This document shows positions 20,641 through 33,539 of a stretch of 64,000 nucleotides of DNA, piece after piece. Each line of letters starts with the position of its first letter. Within the stretch, counting starts at the first letter, position 1. The translations under genes were made by a program, and so were the position numbers. The notes below the pieces were generated by a model. That model saw nothing but the letters and a program-made list of their open reading frames with translations. It did no database searches and was not told the origin of the DNA. Source of the stretch: Aristolochia californica (taxonomy: Eukaryota > Streptophyta > Magnoliopsida > Piperales > Aristolochiaceae); NCBI GenBank assembly GCA_029961685.1, contig JARWKL010000011.1, positions 7,816,723-7,880,722 of the forward strand, written 5' to 3'.

Positions 20641-21784
20641 TGAAGTGCCTTTATTTCTTCATCCATTGCTGCCTTCCACCCTGGATGTTGTAGAGCCTCC
20701 TGATAGGACTGTGGAACAAATATAGAGGAAATAGAAGAAAGAAATTGACAACATAAAGGTGACAGGCGATGATGAGACACAAAGTTTGAAATGGGGTGAG
20801 AAGTAGAATGTCTAGTGCATGATCTATGTTCTTTTCTTACTGTAATAGGACGAGTATCATATTGAAGGCCAAAAACAACTAGAGAGACTGGACTTACCTC
20901 AGTGGGATTTGTCAACTCAACAGGTGTGGTATCAGCCAATTTCTCTGGGAGTTGAATAATTTATGTATCACGGGGCACAACCGATCTAGGAGAACTTGGT
21001 ACTGAAGACAGACCAGGAGGAGCACTGTTAAAATAGAATGATGAGTCTTCAAAAAATGTTACATCCCTTGACACAAGTAAATGTTGAAGAGTGGGACTAT
21101 AACAAACATAACTCTTTTGTGTGCGAGAGTATCCCAAGAAGATACACTTGATAGATTTAGGATCAAGTTTGCTATGTCTGGTGAAAGAATTATGAACAAA
21201 ATATTGACATTCGAAGACTCTCAAAGGTAGTGAAAATGGATCATTTGGTAATAATATAGAGTAAGGAGATTTATTACCAAGAACGGAAGATGGTAGACGA
21301 TTTATAAGAAAGCATACAGTAAAGACTGCATGAGGCCAATAAAAGTATGCAACTTTTATGGCATAAAATATACCTCGAGCTACCTCAAGAATATGACAAT
21401 TTTTCCATTCGACTATGCCATTTTGTTGAGGAGTGTGGGCCCATGATGTTTGTGAATAATGGAATTTTCTTGACAAAAGGACTCAAGGTCTTTGGAAATG
21501 TATTTTTTGGCATTGTCATACCGAAGTATTTTTATTTTCTGACCAAACTGAGTGAGTACCATAGCATGAAATGACTTTAAAATCAATGGTATTTTAAGAA
21601 CGCTCCTTAAATAGAAACAATCAAGTGGTGCTAGTGAAATCATCAATAAGTGTAATAAAATATTTGGCTTGAGAAATATTGAGACACACAAGGGTCCCCA
21701 TACATTGGTATGAATTAATGAAAATGGAGTAACACTTTTGACATCTGGACGAGGAGAATATGAACTCCTTTGATGTTTACTCAT
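20607..21784 (-). pseudogene. Element C integrase
   Basis: Frames 21784-21413, 21476-20961 and 20939-20607 together cover integrase. Seen are HTNVWGPLCVS (first Asp replaced by Asn), RYDNAKKYISKDL (second Asp kept), PQQNGIVEWKNC (Glu kept), FYWPHAVFT, CIFLGYSRTQKSYVCYSP and SRDVTFFED, then the linker QYDTRPITVRKE. It shows the intact site where B inserted into A (near 21250). Confidence 0.87.
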
Positions 21785-21800
21785 TTGACATAATTCACAA

Positions 21801-23323
21801 TTAAATTCTGACCTTACTTATAAGAGTAGGAAACATATAATGAAGAGATTGCACAAATGGATGTCCCAACCAGTTGTGCCATAGCCTTGTCTCATTTTCA
21901 CTGGTGGAAACTGCATTTATTTGTGGCACATCTAGGTTGTAAAGCACCCCTTGTTTATGGATTCCACCAATCACCTGCTTCGTTGTATGATTTTGAAATA
22001 CACATGAAGTGAGATATAAGGTAATAGAGCAATTAAAATGTTTTGTCAGCTGACTAACAGATAAAATATTCAAAGGAAAGGTAGGAACAAATAAAATATT
22101 AGTGAGCGAAAGTGATGGTGTAACGGAAGTTCATCCTTTCCCTTGGACTTTGGTTTGAGAACTGTCAGCTATGATAACAAACTTGTGTGAAAGACACGGA
22201 GATAAAGAATGTAATAAATTTTTATTACCTGTAAGATGCTCGGAGGCTCTTGAGTCAATTATCCAGGATGAAGATGAGGCAGATAACATACCTAAAGCAG
22301 TGGTGGTAGCGGTAGTTGCTGAGTAACTGGGAGAAGAACCCATCATTGTCGTTCATTTTTTTAAATAGTTCATACTCTTCATCAGTAATTTTTTTATTTT
22401 CTGTTGATTTTATGGGTTGATCCTCTTTTGTATCTCTCACAAAGTCTTGATTAGCCTTTGTCAAGTTTGATTTGCCATTGGCTTTATAGCATATTTCTCT
22501 ATGGTGGCCATATTGTCCACAATAACTGCATTCCTTGAAAGAGCATGCATCTACAGTGTGACCATATGTTCTTTGCCATATGTTCTGGCGAATCATTCCC
22601 TCCACTCCTTCCTCATCCTCCTCTATAACCTCTGCCTCGGCCTCGGCCGCGGTCAGATGATGTTCCCCTATGTTCTGAATACATAGCGGATGCAACTTCA
22701 GTAGTAAAGGAAAAAGTGTCCAAAATACGGAGTAGTGTTGCACATACATCATCAAACATGGGGACAATAGAAGCACTCAACAGTTGACTCGTGGCAGTTT
22801 CAAATGAGGTTTAATATTTGCAAGGCCAACAGCAGTAATTAATGCTTCTTTCTGCTTGTCTTGGACAAAAATATCTGTAGTTGAAGGCTAAGCTAATTTC
22901 CATTCTTGAAGAAAGCCTCTAAACAGGGCCAAGTACTCATGGATGTTGTCTCCTTGTTTAGTGTTCAACATCCTCTGGGGAATATCATATGGTCTATGTA
23001 GATTGTTTGGACTAGAGTACAACTTAGCACATGTCTCCTAAATTTGTTTAGCAGTGTCAAGATGAATGACATTGTTGGAGACATGTTCTTCTATACTGTT
23101 GATTAGCCAACTAATCACTAAGGTATCATTTTTCAACTATTTGTTATAAAAAAATATCTTCTTCATCAATAGGTGGTCCACGGTTGGTGAGGTGACCAAG
23201 TAGGTCCATTGTTATAAGAAACCTGCAAACCGATGTGGACCAACTCATAAAATTTGATACCCCTCGTAAGGGTATAGTGGTGATTCTTAGTATATCACCT
23301 CTACTAATATTTTTTTCAGCCAT
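21801..23323 (-). pseudogene. Element C gag, protease and pre-integrase
   Basis: Gag starts at the ATG of 23323 (MAEKNISRGDILRITTIP), runs through SNFMSWSTSVCRFLITMDL and is then frameshifted. The zinc-knuckle region (22776-22255) keeps the second CCHC intact, CSYCGQYGHHREIC; the first knuckle is damaged. Protease reads WIIDSRASEHLTGNK (DSG to DSR). Pre-integrase 22073-21801 contains NILSVSQLTKHFNCSITLY and LWHNWLGHP. Confidence 0.86.
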
Positions 23324-23839
23324 AATAGGCACTTCAACAAAAACAAATCTCAAATAAATTCTAATAAAAAAACCAAGTAGTAATCTTCAAACAACTCGGT
23401 GCATGGAAAACTTTAGCATTGACGCTAAATAATCATTATTATAATTTTTTTTTGAATAACCACTCATAAGAAACTCAATATCAATCTTCTATATCAGGGG
23501 ACTCCTGTTTCCACTCAAAAAAAAAACCTCAACAATATTATCATGAACTGGTCTCGGTTAGACATAATTCCAAACTGACAAAACTGCTTTGATAACTTCT
23601 TCTAGATCGAGAGGCATTCATCTCCATAATCTCATAAGATGAAAAAAATCACATAATCATCTTTAACTCATCTTCTAAATTTGGAAACCAGTAACATGAA
23701 GTAATACAAAAAAATGAAGAAACTTATCTCACGCTTTTTTATCTTCCTTCACAAGGAGCCTTCTATGAGTGGTGTTGCTCATATCTTCTTAGAGCATTCC
23801 TTTTGACGTGGGGATCCTAAATTTAATGGTCTGATACCA
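23324..23839 (-). other. Element C leader and primer site
   Basis: Non-coding leader, near copy of the A leader, ending in ggtctgatacca (23828-23839), reverse complement of a TGGTATCAGACC primer site. Confidence 0.75.
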
Positions 23840-24442
23840 TGTTAAATTGGGACCCCTTTTCTAATATCCCGAGCAAGGGAAGATAGAAAGAAAAAGTGGA
23901 AAAAGGGAAGAAGGTTCTCGGGTAGAGAGAAGAGAAGAGAAACCAAGTTGTGCGTCAAGCAAAGAGAGAGAGATTTACTCAAGAAAGAATTGTAGAACTT
24001 GATTAATTCCGAGTTACAACACCTCTATTTATAGTAGAGGAAGTGATAGAGTCCTTATACAATTAAACTTTAAGACTCCTAATTACAATCCAACTCTAAT
24101 TCTCTAAGATAAGCATATCATGAAAAGATAACACAATCTACTAGAGGTCTAATATAACTTGAACTCTAACTCATCTTCAATCACGTGGACATAAGAGAGG
24201 AGGCTGGCTCGTGGTCTTATATTTTTGGGTCCCACATGGTCTTCCAACTCAAGTTGATAAGGTTACCAGCTCATGGTATCATTATAGGTCCCACTTGATC
24301 TTCAAATCTTCTAACTTATTCCAACTTGTACTTCTTATCTCCTAACTCGTCTCAACTTGGGTGAGGACTCTTCTTGGCATCCCTCGTCCTCATGGTGGGT
24401 CCTATCAGTTCGTGCAACCATGGTTGGTTCCACATTGTAATA
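23840..24442 (-). repeat. Element C 5' LTR
   Basis: 603 bp, plus-strand sense tgttaaattggg to cattgtaata; the last two bases are TA where CA is expected. TATA-like ctctatttatag near 24023. Confidence 0.87.
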
Positions 24443-25165
24443 ATAAATATCCTTTAGAACATGCTAGAGCACATATAGAAATATATTCCCATGCTTTAAA
24501 AGTCTACACTTTTGAACTAGTATTGGAATGATCGTTCAACCAATGGTAATGATCAATCATCCAGAACTATGCAAGCCAAAAATAGAACTCATGATCAATC
24601 AACCATAGTTGATTGATCAATCATCGAGGACATGACCATTTCATGTTATAACACATGATCGATCATCCCACTTGGACTGATCAACCATTTCTACTCAGGA
24701 AAACTAATTTTCTCAAGGAATGATCGTTCATCCCACCTGATTGATCGATCAGATAGAACCTTGCTAATAAGGGACGTAAAGCACGATCGATCATAAGATA
24801 ATACACTTATCAATCTTACTTCTATCACACATAGAGGGATTTTTTATCGATCGATCATCCACTAGTACTGATAGAACAATTTAGCTTTTTTGGACCAATC
24901 ATAACATATTGATCGATTATTTAATCGATCAATAAGTTAATATCTAATAGAAACATAGTCATTATAGTGATCAATCACTTTTTAGTGATCAATCATTCAA
25001 AGTATTAATTTTCAAACAGACAAATAGCAGCTAGTTTGAGTTGGGGAACCTATAAAATACCCCACCAAACCGTGTATATAGAGTTGAATGAGCATTTATT
25101 GGTAAATCCTCAAGCATTTATTCTCCATCTTTCAAATTTCCTTTAAAAGTGCTTTAGAGTAAAAA
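24443..25165 (+). repeat. LTR family R, copy 1 (right of element C)
   Basis: Continues the R LTR fragment at 18557-18679. It holds a dense run of gatcgatca-like words at roughly 40-60 bp spacing (24590-25010), then a TATA box tataaaata (25051-25059) with downstream sequence conserved in copies 2 and 3 (ccccaccaaa, gagtgagcattt-like). It ends abruptly relative to copy 2 near 25165. Confidence 0.7.
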
Positions 25166-25508
25166 AGTGACTCCCACAATGTTTATTTGTGTCAACAGAT
25201 GTGGCCTTTGTTGAAGGGCGGTCCTTTTTTCCTTTAGGTATTGCACCACCTTGATTCTCACATGTGCATAAGTTTTTTTTTTTTTTTTGAATATGAACAA
25301 ATGCGGTAGAAAATTTTGGAAAATTGGACTTAGAATCCTTAGACAGACAAAAATTGCAAATTGATACTTGAAAAGACTAAATTATACTATGCAATGATTA
25401 AGGGGGAGCATATGTCAAAAATGAAATTAACTTAGCTCCAAACCTTAGGAAAGTGCATCTTTTTGTTTTTCCAAAGTAAGGTGTTCTCATCGTAAAAAAG
25501 GGGGAGAT
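25166..25508 (+). other. R element 3' untranslated region and polypurine tract
   Basis: No open frame. It has two purine tracts typical of copia 3' ends, aagggggagc (about 25402) and aaagggggaga (25497-25507), the second directly before the LTR. This suggests copies 1 and 2 are LTRs of one element whose interior was deleted. Confidence 0.55.
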
Positions 25509-27127
25509 TGTTTTCCCATAGGTTGACTTCCTTGTTGCATTTGATGATAACAAAACTTAATTGATTTAACAATTTGAAAAACCAAGTATTTCACATACTT
25601 TACCTTCAAGATTCAATGCATCTCAAGGTCTAAAGCTTCAAAATGATAATCCTACTCAAGATCACAAGCATCATTGAAGGGCGTCTCTTGAAGAAACACC
25701 CACAAGGAAGAAGAAAACAAGAAGATTAAAGTTCAAATGTAAAAATCATATGTCAAAACTTAGTCACAAATGTAAGAGCGAATTCCTAAACTCAATTCTT
25801 TATGTACGGAGTTGTATGTGGGGCTTTAGGTCATACATTGCATATAAACATGTTTAGGAACATCATAGACATTACTTAAAACATGTTAGAGGACTTACAC
25901 AAAATCATTCTCATGCTTTTAAAGTCAACTTAATTGAATTGGCACTAGAATGGTTGATCAATCTCTGCCAATGATCAAGCATCCAAGAGTGTGTAGGCCA
26001 AGACTATAAAGCATGATCGATCAACCATAGTCATTTGAACGATCATTCAGAACATGATCATATCATGCTATAAACCATGATCGATCATCCCATTTGGTTT
26101 GATCGATCAATACTGTCCAGACAAATTTTTTTTTACATGGAATGACCAATCATCGCACCTGATTGATCAATTATATGGAGTCTTACTAGTCAAGGACATA
26201 AAGCATGATCAATCATAGGAAGTTCATTGATCAATCATACTTGCATTGTATAGCCAGAGGGAATTCTGATTTAACGATATCCCTTTGCAATGATCGATCA
26301 ACTTAACTTTTGAAGACCAATGGTAATATATTAATTGATCAAACTATTGATTAATAAGTCAAATTCTAACACAAAAAGAGTCGTTATGATCGATTGATTG
26401 ATCAATCACTTAAAATGATGAATCAATCAATGTGCTGATTTTTTAAAATGGGTAAAAAATGGCTAGTTTGGCTTGGAAAAGTTATAATTACTGCACTAAA
26501 CTGTGATAAGAAGCTAATGAGCAATTTTTGGAAAAACCTTTGAGAATTTACACTCAATCTTGAAAAACTTCTCAAAAGTGCTATAAATTTGAAAGAGTGA
26601 GCCTTAGCCTTGAAAATTTTGTTACTCGTTCCATTCCTTTCCTTGCATTGCATTCTAGACTAGCTCCCTCACTCAAAAATTATGCCGCTAAAGAAGTGGA
26701 AGCATGGATCTTTCAGGAGAATAAACTCTCCAAGTAAAGGGTGTAAGTTTTCCTTTCTTTTATTTTTAACTTGTGAAAGGTTCATGTAGAACCTATCCAA
26801 TCTAAATAGAAAGGGCCCTCTAGAGCTAGAATGTAGCACCAATCTTTTGGGTAGATTGTGATTTAAAAAATGTGTATGATCTATACATGGCTTAAAGAGA
26901 GCCAATATCTCTTTATGTAAATTCTAACTATTAGAGATTTGAAATAGTGGAATTTCTCAAGCAAGGGTTCTTGGGTGGTGAATATGGGTAACATCGATGA
27001 GAAAAAAATTTCTTATTTTCCATTGAAATAAAATTTTTTTATGATATTTTATTTAAACATCCTGCATAGCTTTTAATTTGAAATACTCAATTCACCCTCC
27101 TCTTGAAAATCCACCTGGGTTTACACA
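25509..27127 (+). repeat. LTR family R, copy 2, about 1.6 kb
   Basis: Starts tgttttcccatagg right after the purine tract and ends near gggtttacaca (end set by the TG...CA rule, uncertain by a few bases). The size and the agggggagattg context resemble SIRE-type copia LTRs, an inference only. GATCGATCA-type words cluster at 25960-26420, upstream of the conserved core. Small ORFs on the minus strand at 26423-26905 are not supported as genes. Confidence 0.7.
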
Positions 27128-27197
27128 TAAATCTATACAAATTAATGTTAACTCTTTACTTTCTTTTCCAATTAATTTTGGCTCTTGATTTCCTTCA

Positions 27198-27794
27198 TGT
27201 AATTAATTGACTTGGCCCCACAAGCTGGTGGGACCCACCATGAGCTTGAGATGTGTCAACAAGAGTCCTCATACAAAGTGTCTCTAGCTAAGAGATAAGG
27301 AACATGTGTTGGAATAAATAGAAGATTTGAAGATCAAGTGGGACCCACAAAGATACCACAAGCTGGTATCTCTATTTACATGAGCTGGAAGATCATGCGG
27401 GATCCACAAGATAAGACCAAGAGCTGGATTTCTAGCTTGATTCATGTCCTTAAAGAAGGTATTTGTAGTTGAGTTAAATTAGTCTCTTAAATAGATAATG
27501 TAATCTTATCATAATAGGCTTATCTTAGAGAGTTCTAGTTGGAATGTAATTAGGAGTCCTAAGGTTAGTTGTACATGGACTCTATCACCTCCTCAACTAT
27601 AAATAGAGGTGATTGTAACTCGGAATTATTCAAGCAAGTTACTTCTTTTTTTCCCCTCTCTTGTATGAAGTTCTCTCTCTCTAATCTCTCTTATTTTCCT
27701 TCTCTTCTCTCTCTATCCAGAAGCTTTTCACTTTTCTCTTTTATTTCTCTCTCCCTTTGCTCGACGTATTATTCATGGGGTCCTAAATTCAACA
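27198..27794 (+). repeat. Element M 5' LTR
   Basis: About 597 bp ending aaattcaaca. TATA-like ctataaatag near 27595, then a CT-rich downstream tract (27650-27760). The 5' boundary is set by similarity to the C LTR and is approximate. Confidence 0.78.
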
Positions 27795-28313
27795 TGGTAT
27801 CCAAGCTACCAATTTAGGATCCCCATTATGTTCTATGAAGATATGATTAAAAGCTACTCATAGAAGGCTCCTTATGAAGCAAGATTGAAACTCATGAGAT
27901 AAGTATTTATTTCTCATATTATTAAATTTATGCTACTGATTTTTGGTATTAAGTGGTGGTTTATAGATATTCTTACGCATGTTTTAATCTTATAAAATTA
28001 TGAGAATATATGCATTTTGGATTATCTTTGATTAGAAAAGACTATCAAGGCAGTTTTTGTCGGTTTGCACAATACTGTGACCGAGACCAGTACATATTGG
28101 ATTTTTTTTATAAATTTGTGAGAATAATATTCCTGGATAAAGAAGGATGATATTGAGGCTTTTATGAGTCATTATACATTAAAATTATTTACTTAGATTT
28201 TATGCTAAGCATCTCCATTAACTGAGTTGGTTAAAGCCTTCCACTTGTTCATATTTTGATTACTTGATTGGAGAACTATTTTACTTGAATTGCCTACTAT
28301 AGTTGAAGATAAT
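27795..28313 (+). other. Element M primer site and leader
   Basis: tggtatccaagc at 27795-27806 is a primer site with two changes from TGGTATCAGAGC. The remaining 500 bp are non-coding leader. Confidence 0.7.
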
Positions 28314-29400
28314 ATGAGTCACAAGAGTGACATACTCAGAATAACCACTGTACCCTTACAAGGGATATCAAATTTTATGAACTGGTCCACATCGGTTTCT
28401 TATCACAAATGACCTAGTTGGTCATCTCACCAACTGTGGACCACATATTGATGAAGATGATATATTCTATACCAAATGGTTAAATGAGGATACATTGGTT
28501 ATTATTTGGTTTATCAATAGTATGGAAGAACATGTCTCCAATAATTTCATTCATCTAGAGATGGCTAAACAAATTTGGGAGACATGCGCCAAGTTGTATT
28601 CAGGCTCTGATAACTTACAAAGTCATATGATATTTTACAATGGATGCTTACCACCAAACAAGGAGGCAATATACATGAATATTTGGCCCACTTTCAAGGC
28701 TTTCTTCAAGAATGGAAAATTGCCCAACCAACCTCTACAGATATCTCTTTCCAAGATAAACAGAAAGACTCACCTTCTTAGCTCTTCCGCGGTTCCCACT
28801 TTTGATGATATATATGGTGCACTTCTCCGTTTTCTAGACGCTTCTCCCTCTACTACTGAAATACCATCCGCTATGTACTCTGGACATAGAAGAACACCAT
28901 CTGACCAAGGCCGAGGCAGAGGCAGTTTTTATAGAGGAGGAAGAGGAACAGGTGGAAGGACATGTTTTGACCGAACAGATGGGAAGGAATGCATCCGTTG
29001 TAAGGGATATGGCCACACTAGAGACACATGCTTTCATCTAAAAGAATGCTCTGATAACTGCCATATGCCTTGCTAACATTAAACCACATCTTGAAGTTGC
29101 TAAGACTCACCTTCTTAGCTCTTCTGTCGTTCCCAATTTTGATGATGTATATGCTACACTTCTCCATATTCCAGACCCTTCTCCCTCTAATGCTGAAATA
29201 CCATCCGCTATGTACTCTGGACATAGGAGAACACCATTTGACCAAGGCCAAGGTCGAGGAAGATTTTATAGAGGAGGAAGAGGAAGAGGTGGAAGGATTG
29301 ATTTTGACCGAACAAAAGGGAAGGAATGCGCCCATTGTAAGGGATATGGCCACACTAGAGATATATGATTTCATCTGAAAGAATGCTCTATATGTGGTTG
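28314..29400 (+). pseudogene. Element M gag with duplicated zinc-knuckle segment
   Basis: ATG at 28314 gives MSHKSDILRITTVPLQGI, the family gag start; an in-frame stop follows within about 32 codons. Capsid resumes in the frame from 28495 (INSMEEHVSNNFIHLE, QIWETCAKLYS). The C-terminal part occurs twice, at about 28768-29055 and 29104-29391 (offset 336 bp), each with an RG-rich stretch and a knuckle (CIRCKGYGHTRDTC in the first). The second copy has its last Cys codon changed to a stop (DI then TGA). The second knuckle of the family, C..GHSHERC, follows near 29390. Confidence 0.83.
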
Positions 29401-29401
29401 A

Positions 29402-29818
29402 TTGGGCCACTCACACGAAAGATGTTATAAAGCTAATGAGAATATGGCTAACCAAGCCTTAGTGAGTGATACAAAAGAAGATCAGTCTACCACAACAACT
29501 GCAAAGCATACTTTTACCGATGAAGACTATGAACTATTCCAGAAAATGAAGACCATGATGGGGTCCTCTCCAAGCACTTCTTCACCAACCGCTGCCACCA
29601 CCGCTTTAGGTATGTTTTCTGCCTCCTCTTCATCCTGGATAATTGACTCAGGAGCCTTTGAGCATCTTAAAGGTAACAAACATCTACTATACTCAGTTTC
29701 TCCATGTCTTTCACATAAATTTGTTACCATTGCTAATGGTTCACAAACTAAAGTTCAAGGGAAAGGAAAATGTTCCCATGCTTTAAAAGTCTACACTTTC
29801 AAACAGGCATTGGAATGA
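29402..29818 (+). pseudogene. Element M gag end and protease, fused to R LTR
   Basis: Open frame with GHSHERCYKANEN (gag end), DEDYELFQKMK, then protease SSSSWIIDSGAFEHLKGNK with DSG intact. It enters R LTR sequence after position 29764 and stops by chance at 29818; the last 18 codons are not copia. Confidence 0.82.
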
Positions 29819-30840
29819 TCAATTAGCAACTGTAATGATCGATCATCCAAAACTGTGTAGGCCAAAAATATAAAGCATGATGGATCGATCATAGTCAATT
29901 GATTGATCATCCAAGACATGGCCATTTTAGGCTATAACGCATGAGCGATCATCTCTGCCCAGGAAAGCATATTTCTCATGGAACGATCGATAATCCCACT
30001 TGATTGATTGATCAAATAGAACCTTGCCAGTAAGGGACATAAAACATGATCGATCATACTTGTGTTGCACAACTAGAGGGATTTTTGATTGATTGATCTT
30101 CTAGACCAAAGATAACATATTAATCGACTAGTCCATCAACCAATTAGTTATCGTCTGTTAGAAAAGAAATCATTATGATAAATTGATCAATTGATCACTT
30201 TTCAATGATCGATCAATCAAAGTACTAATTTTTTAAAACAGGCAAATAACGACTAGTTTGAGCTGGGGAAGCTATAAATACCCCCACCAAATCGTGTATA
30301 GAGAAGTGAGTGAGCATTTCTTGTCAAATCCTCAAGAATTTACTCTCTATCTTGGTAATTTCTCTTAAAAGTGCTTTGGACCGAAAGAGAGAGCCTCTCA
30401 CCTTGTAAAATCTCTTTTCTCTTTCATTCATCCTTGCATTCTTATAGTCCAAACTCCTTGATTATCTCACATCATGCTACAAAGGAGGAGGAATCTTGAA
30501 TCTCTCAAGGAGAAGCATCTATCCAAGGGTGTAATTTTTAACTTTCTTTTACTTGTATTTGTGAAAGGTTCATTTAGAACCTATTTAATCTCGATAGAAA
30601 GACCTAGCTATAGCTAGAATCTTGCAGCAATCTCTTGGGGAGATTGACTCTGTACTAATCATGTATTGAGGTACACGTGGCCAAAGAGAGACGAAATCGC
30701 TTTTGTAATTCCAGCTATTTGAGATTTTGAGAATAGTGGAATTTTTCCAAGGGTTCTTGGGCGGTGACTACCACTAGGGGAACATCAACACCAAAATATT
30801 TACTTGTCCGTGTGGTGTGCATGTTATATTTTATCTTGTT
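29765..30840 (+). repeat. LTR family R, copy 3, left-truncated
   Basis: Begins with gttcccatgctttaaaag, matching copy 1 at about 24487, so its first 500-600 bp are missing. It has the GATCGATCA cluster (29830-30210), TATA box ctataaata (30272-30280) and a long conserved downstream part matching copy 2 to about 26990. Its right end is lost near 30840, where element G begins. Confidence 0.72.
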
Positions 30841-33491
30841 AGCTGATGGACCCGAGACCACACGACCAAGGAAGACCTACATATCTAAGAGTGTTGTAAG
30901 ATGGGCCACACAACCAAGGAAGGCCCACATATCTAAGAATTTTATTTTTATTTTTAACTTTCTCAACATATATTTAATATATAATTTACATACTTTTGGA
31001 AATATATTTGACTCTAGTTTCCAACTCAAAATGAATCGTTTAAGTCATATTTTTTTAGAAATAGAAATCGACATCTGAAGCAGCAAAGGTAAAGCAGCAA
31101 AAAAGTTTCATAAAACAGTAGAAAGCTTCAACTTTCGAGCCATTTTATGCCATAAAGAATGAAACTTTATATGGAGAATTATATATCAAAATAAATATAT
31201 ATAAGTCTACTTTATTACCTATTCAACCAATTCTAATTTTTATTTTTTAAGGTAGAAATATCAATCTCTAAAGAGTCAATGGTCATACCAGCCAAAGAAG
31301 AAATAGTACTCGGTTCGACCAAATTACAAAGTCCAAAATCTATCAGATTATTTATCTCAAAAGAAGTATATTTTATGAAATTAAGTTAGACTTTTTTGGA
31401 AGTAATTTAAGTATAGTTTCATAAGGAAAAAAGTTTATGTCAATCGATTCTCTATTGAAGGAGATATTGGCATTAGAAGAATAAAAGGTCATGCTGGTAT
31501 ACTGTTGTTTGCGAAGATCCAGGTTTAACCTGAATTTTTTTGCTCAACTTTTTGAGTTGTTTCTATTGATCACCTATATTAGGAAAGTATTTCATGATCC
31601 ACCCTTGGAACATTTCTTTTTGTTAAATAAAAATATCTGAAAATAATCTTTAGAAGATCATCTTATTTTTAGAAATTTTCCTCAATTTATTTGTCAAAGA
31701 TTGCCTTATCTAAAGATTTCAAGAAAAAAAGGCAAGGAAAGGTGTCTTCTTTGATTGCTAAGTTGGCACCACTTTAAGGAGGAAACTAACTTAGAAAAAA
31801 CTTCCAGCCACAAATTTAGTGAGATTTTGTTGGTATTTTGAAAGATTACAAAGAATTTGATTTGGTATCCTTGCCTAAAAAATTAAGGCAAGAAAAGATT
31901 GAAATATTTGACTTGGCATGAGTTACTTGGTTTACAATATTTGAGCTAGTAAAGTTGTTGATACTAGCTTTCTTTTACTTTATCATACAAGAGGTGGATT
32001 AGCACTTGAGCTTGCAAAATATTTATTGACTTCAAGTTGGGATCATTGACATTATCTCCCTACTGGTGGGGGAGAATAGAAGGAGCAAGATGAAGGATGA
32101 GCACATTGGAGATTTTTTTTATTTATTGATTATCAAATAGCACTTGGTTCAACTTATTATTGGTAGTCTATTACTCGGCTTGACTCACTCAATCACTCAC
32201 TCATTGTCAAAGCTACTATCTGCTATCTGTTATCTACTACCGGCTTGACTCTGGCTTGATTATTACCTTGGATTATCCTCAACTTATTACTTGTTGCATA
32301 GCTTCCTTATTCAAGGATGGACTTGATGTAGATTATCTTATGTGTCCTTATTGCTCTTAAGGACTTTTACTACCTACCAGTTATCCGCTGCCTATTTGGT
32401 ACGTGTTGGTTGGGCCCAGTCCATTTTAGCTATTACTATTCTGTCTCTCTGATTGATATATTATTATTGGGGGATAATCGGTTGGTAATAGTTATCAGCA
32501 TTGGTTATTCTAATGAGGAAGAAATCACATGGTGGCCCCAAAATATTATCGTCCGGTGATAACCTTTATCCCCTTATTTGGAATGTTTACTCTTACCATT
32601 TGAGAGTCGGTGCCATGTGGAGGGACACTGTGATGGAGTTTATTACTACTCTTCTGAGCAATGCTTATAGATACACTACCTATAGAGGATTGGAGTGTGC
32701 CTAATATCCAGCGTGACTCAAGTCTATTATTCACCCAAGAGGTTTTTTAGCTGCCCTGAGAAAATGGGTAGAATCTATGGCCCACAGTAGGGCTACTTTT
32801 CTGCCTATGAAATTTAGCAGAAAGTATTTTTCATTGTGACCATTTGACTAGAGTATGGGGAGTGATGTCCTATGGCTAGAAGTGATTTTACTCTCTCTTA
32901 TATTATACCAGGTGTATCTCTTGGAAATGAATAAAGAGACCACCAACTTGAGGGGGAGTGTTGGAAGATATGGTGGATTGTCATTTTATAATGGAAGATC
33001 CTATACACCATTTGTAACGAGTTGGATATTTATAATGTTCTCTCAACCCCATCTTGAGGGAGAGTTTTTGAAGTTGAACCCAAGCCTACACAACCAAAGA
33101 AGGACCACACGTCCAAGTGTGTAGAACATGGGCTCAAGCCCACATACCAAGGAGAAGACCCACATGCCCTCACAATGATGGCATGATAAAGAGTCATCTC
33201 ATAAAGATGGCACTGATGTAATTAGTTTATGATTTATGTCACTTATTCACCCTTACTAGGGTGAAGATTATTCTTGTAATATTAGTACTTTTGATATCTA
33301 CAAATACAACTTAATGGGGAGAGTTTGGACAAGTCGCTAACCCTAATTCTCTTGCCTGTTTCTCCTGCTCCAAATTCATCACTCTTCCTCTTTCCCTCGT
33401 AAAACCTTCTCTCCACAATTCTTCTTCTTCTTCTCACCCCTTAATCCTCTTCTACTTTTGATTATACATCATGGAACCCTATGTTAAAACA
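30841..33491 (+). mobile_element. Non-coding LTR element G, 5'-damaged
   Basis: Relative of F. A remnant of an F-type LTR (cacgaccaaggaagacc, twice) lies at about 30850-30950. A 2-kb interior follows, then a 3' LTR (33065-33491). The interior has no gag or pol domain. Its 31240-31400 segment is the reverse complement of 34670-34790 in L. As in F, a purine tract plus LTR start occurs twice, at 32950-32967 and 33057-33073, and the gap between them retains a remnant of the pol-end words. Confidence 0.72.
33065..33491 (+). repeat. Element G 3' LTR
   Basis: About 427 bp, starting tttttgaagttg (degenerate TGTTGGAAG) and ending tgttaaaaca. Central parts match F and K LTRs (aagagtcatctcata, ctagggtgaag). 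The CT-rich end resembles other LTRs in the window. Confidence 0.7.
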
Positions 33492-33539
33492 AAAAAATAT
33501 AATTGTATTTATTATCTTCTCTATCAAGGTGTCTGAGGA

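Larger units (their letters stand above)
18680..24442 (-). mobile_element. Copia element C, both LTRs present, decayed
   Basis: 5763-bp minus-strand copia of the same family as A. LTRs are 18680-19201 (3') and 23840-24442 (5'). The primer site (ggtctgatacca, reverse sense) and purine tract lie next to them. Flanks ttaaa (18675-18679) and ataaa (24443-24447) agree at four of five bases, a probable aged target duplication; the R LTR on both sides confirms the insertion point. The 3' LTR has lost about 80 bp near its inner end. All genes are broken. Confidence 0.9.
27198..29764 (+). mobile_element. Copia element M, 5' half
   Basis: LTR (27198-27794), primer site, leader, gag and protease of an A/C-type copia on the plus strand. 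At 29764, within the sequence after the protease motif, it switches to the interior of an R LTR, so integrase, RT, RNase H and the 3' LTR are missing. The LTR is strongly diverged from those of A and C. Confidence 0.85.

Noticed and set aside
24530..25010. CRISPR-like array from repeated GATCGATCA words
   Set aside because: Words are short and imperfect, spacing varies, no cas genes occur, and the same block recurs inside three LTR copies; it is LTR U3 sequence.
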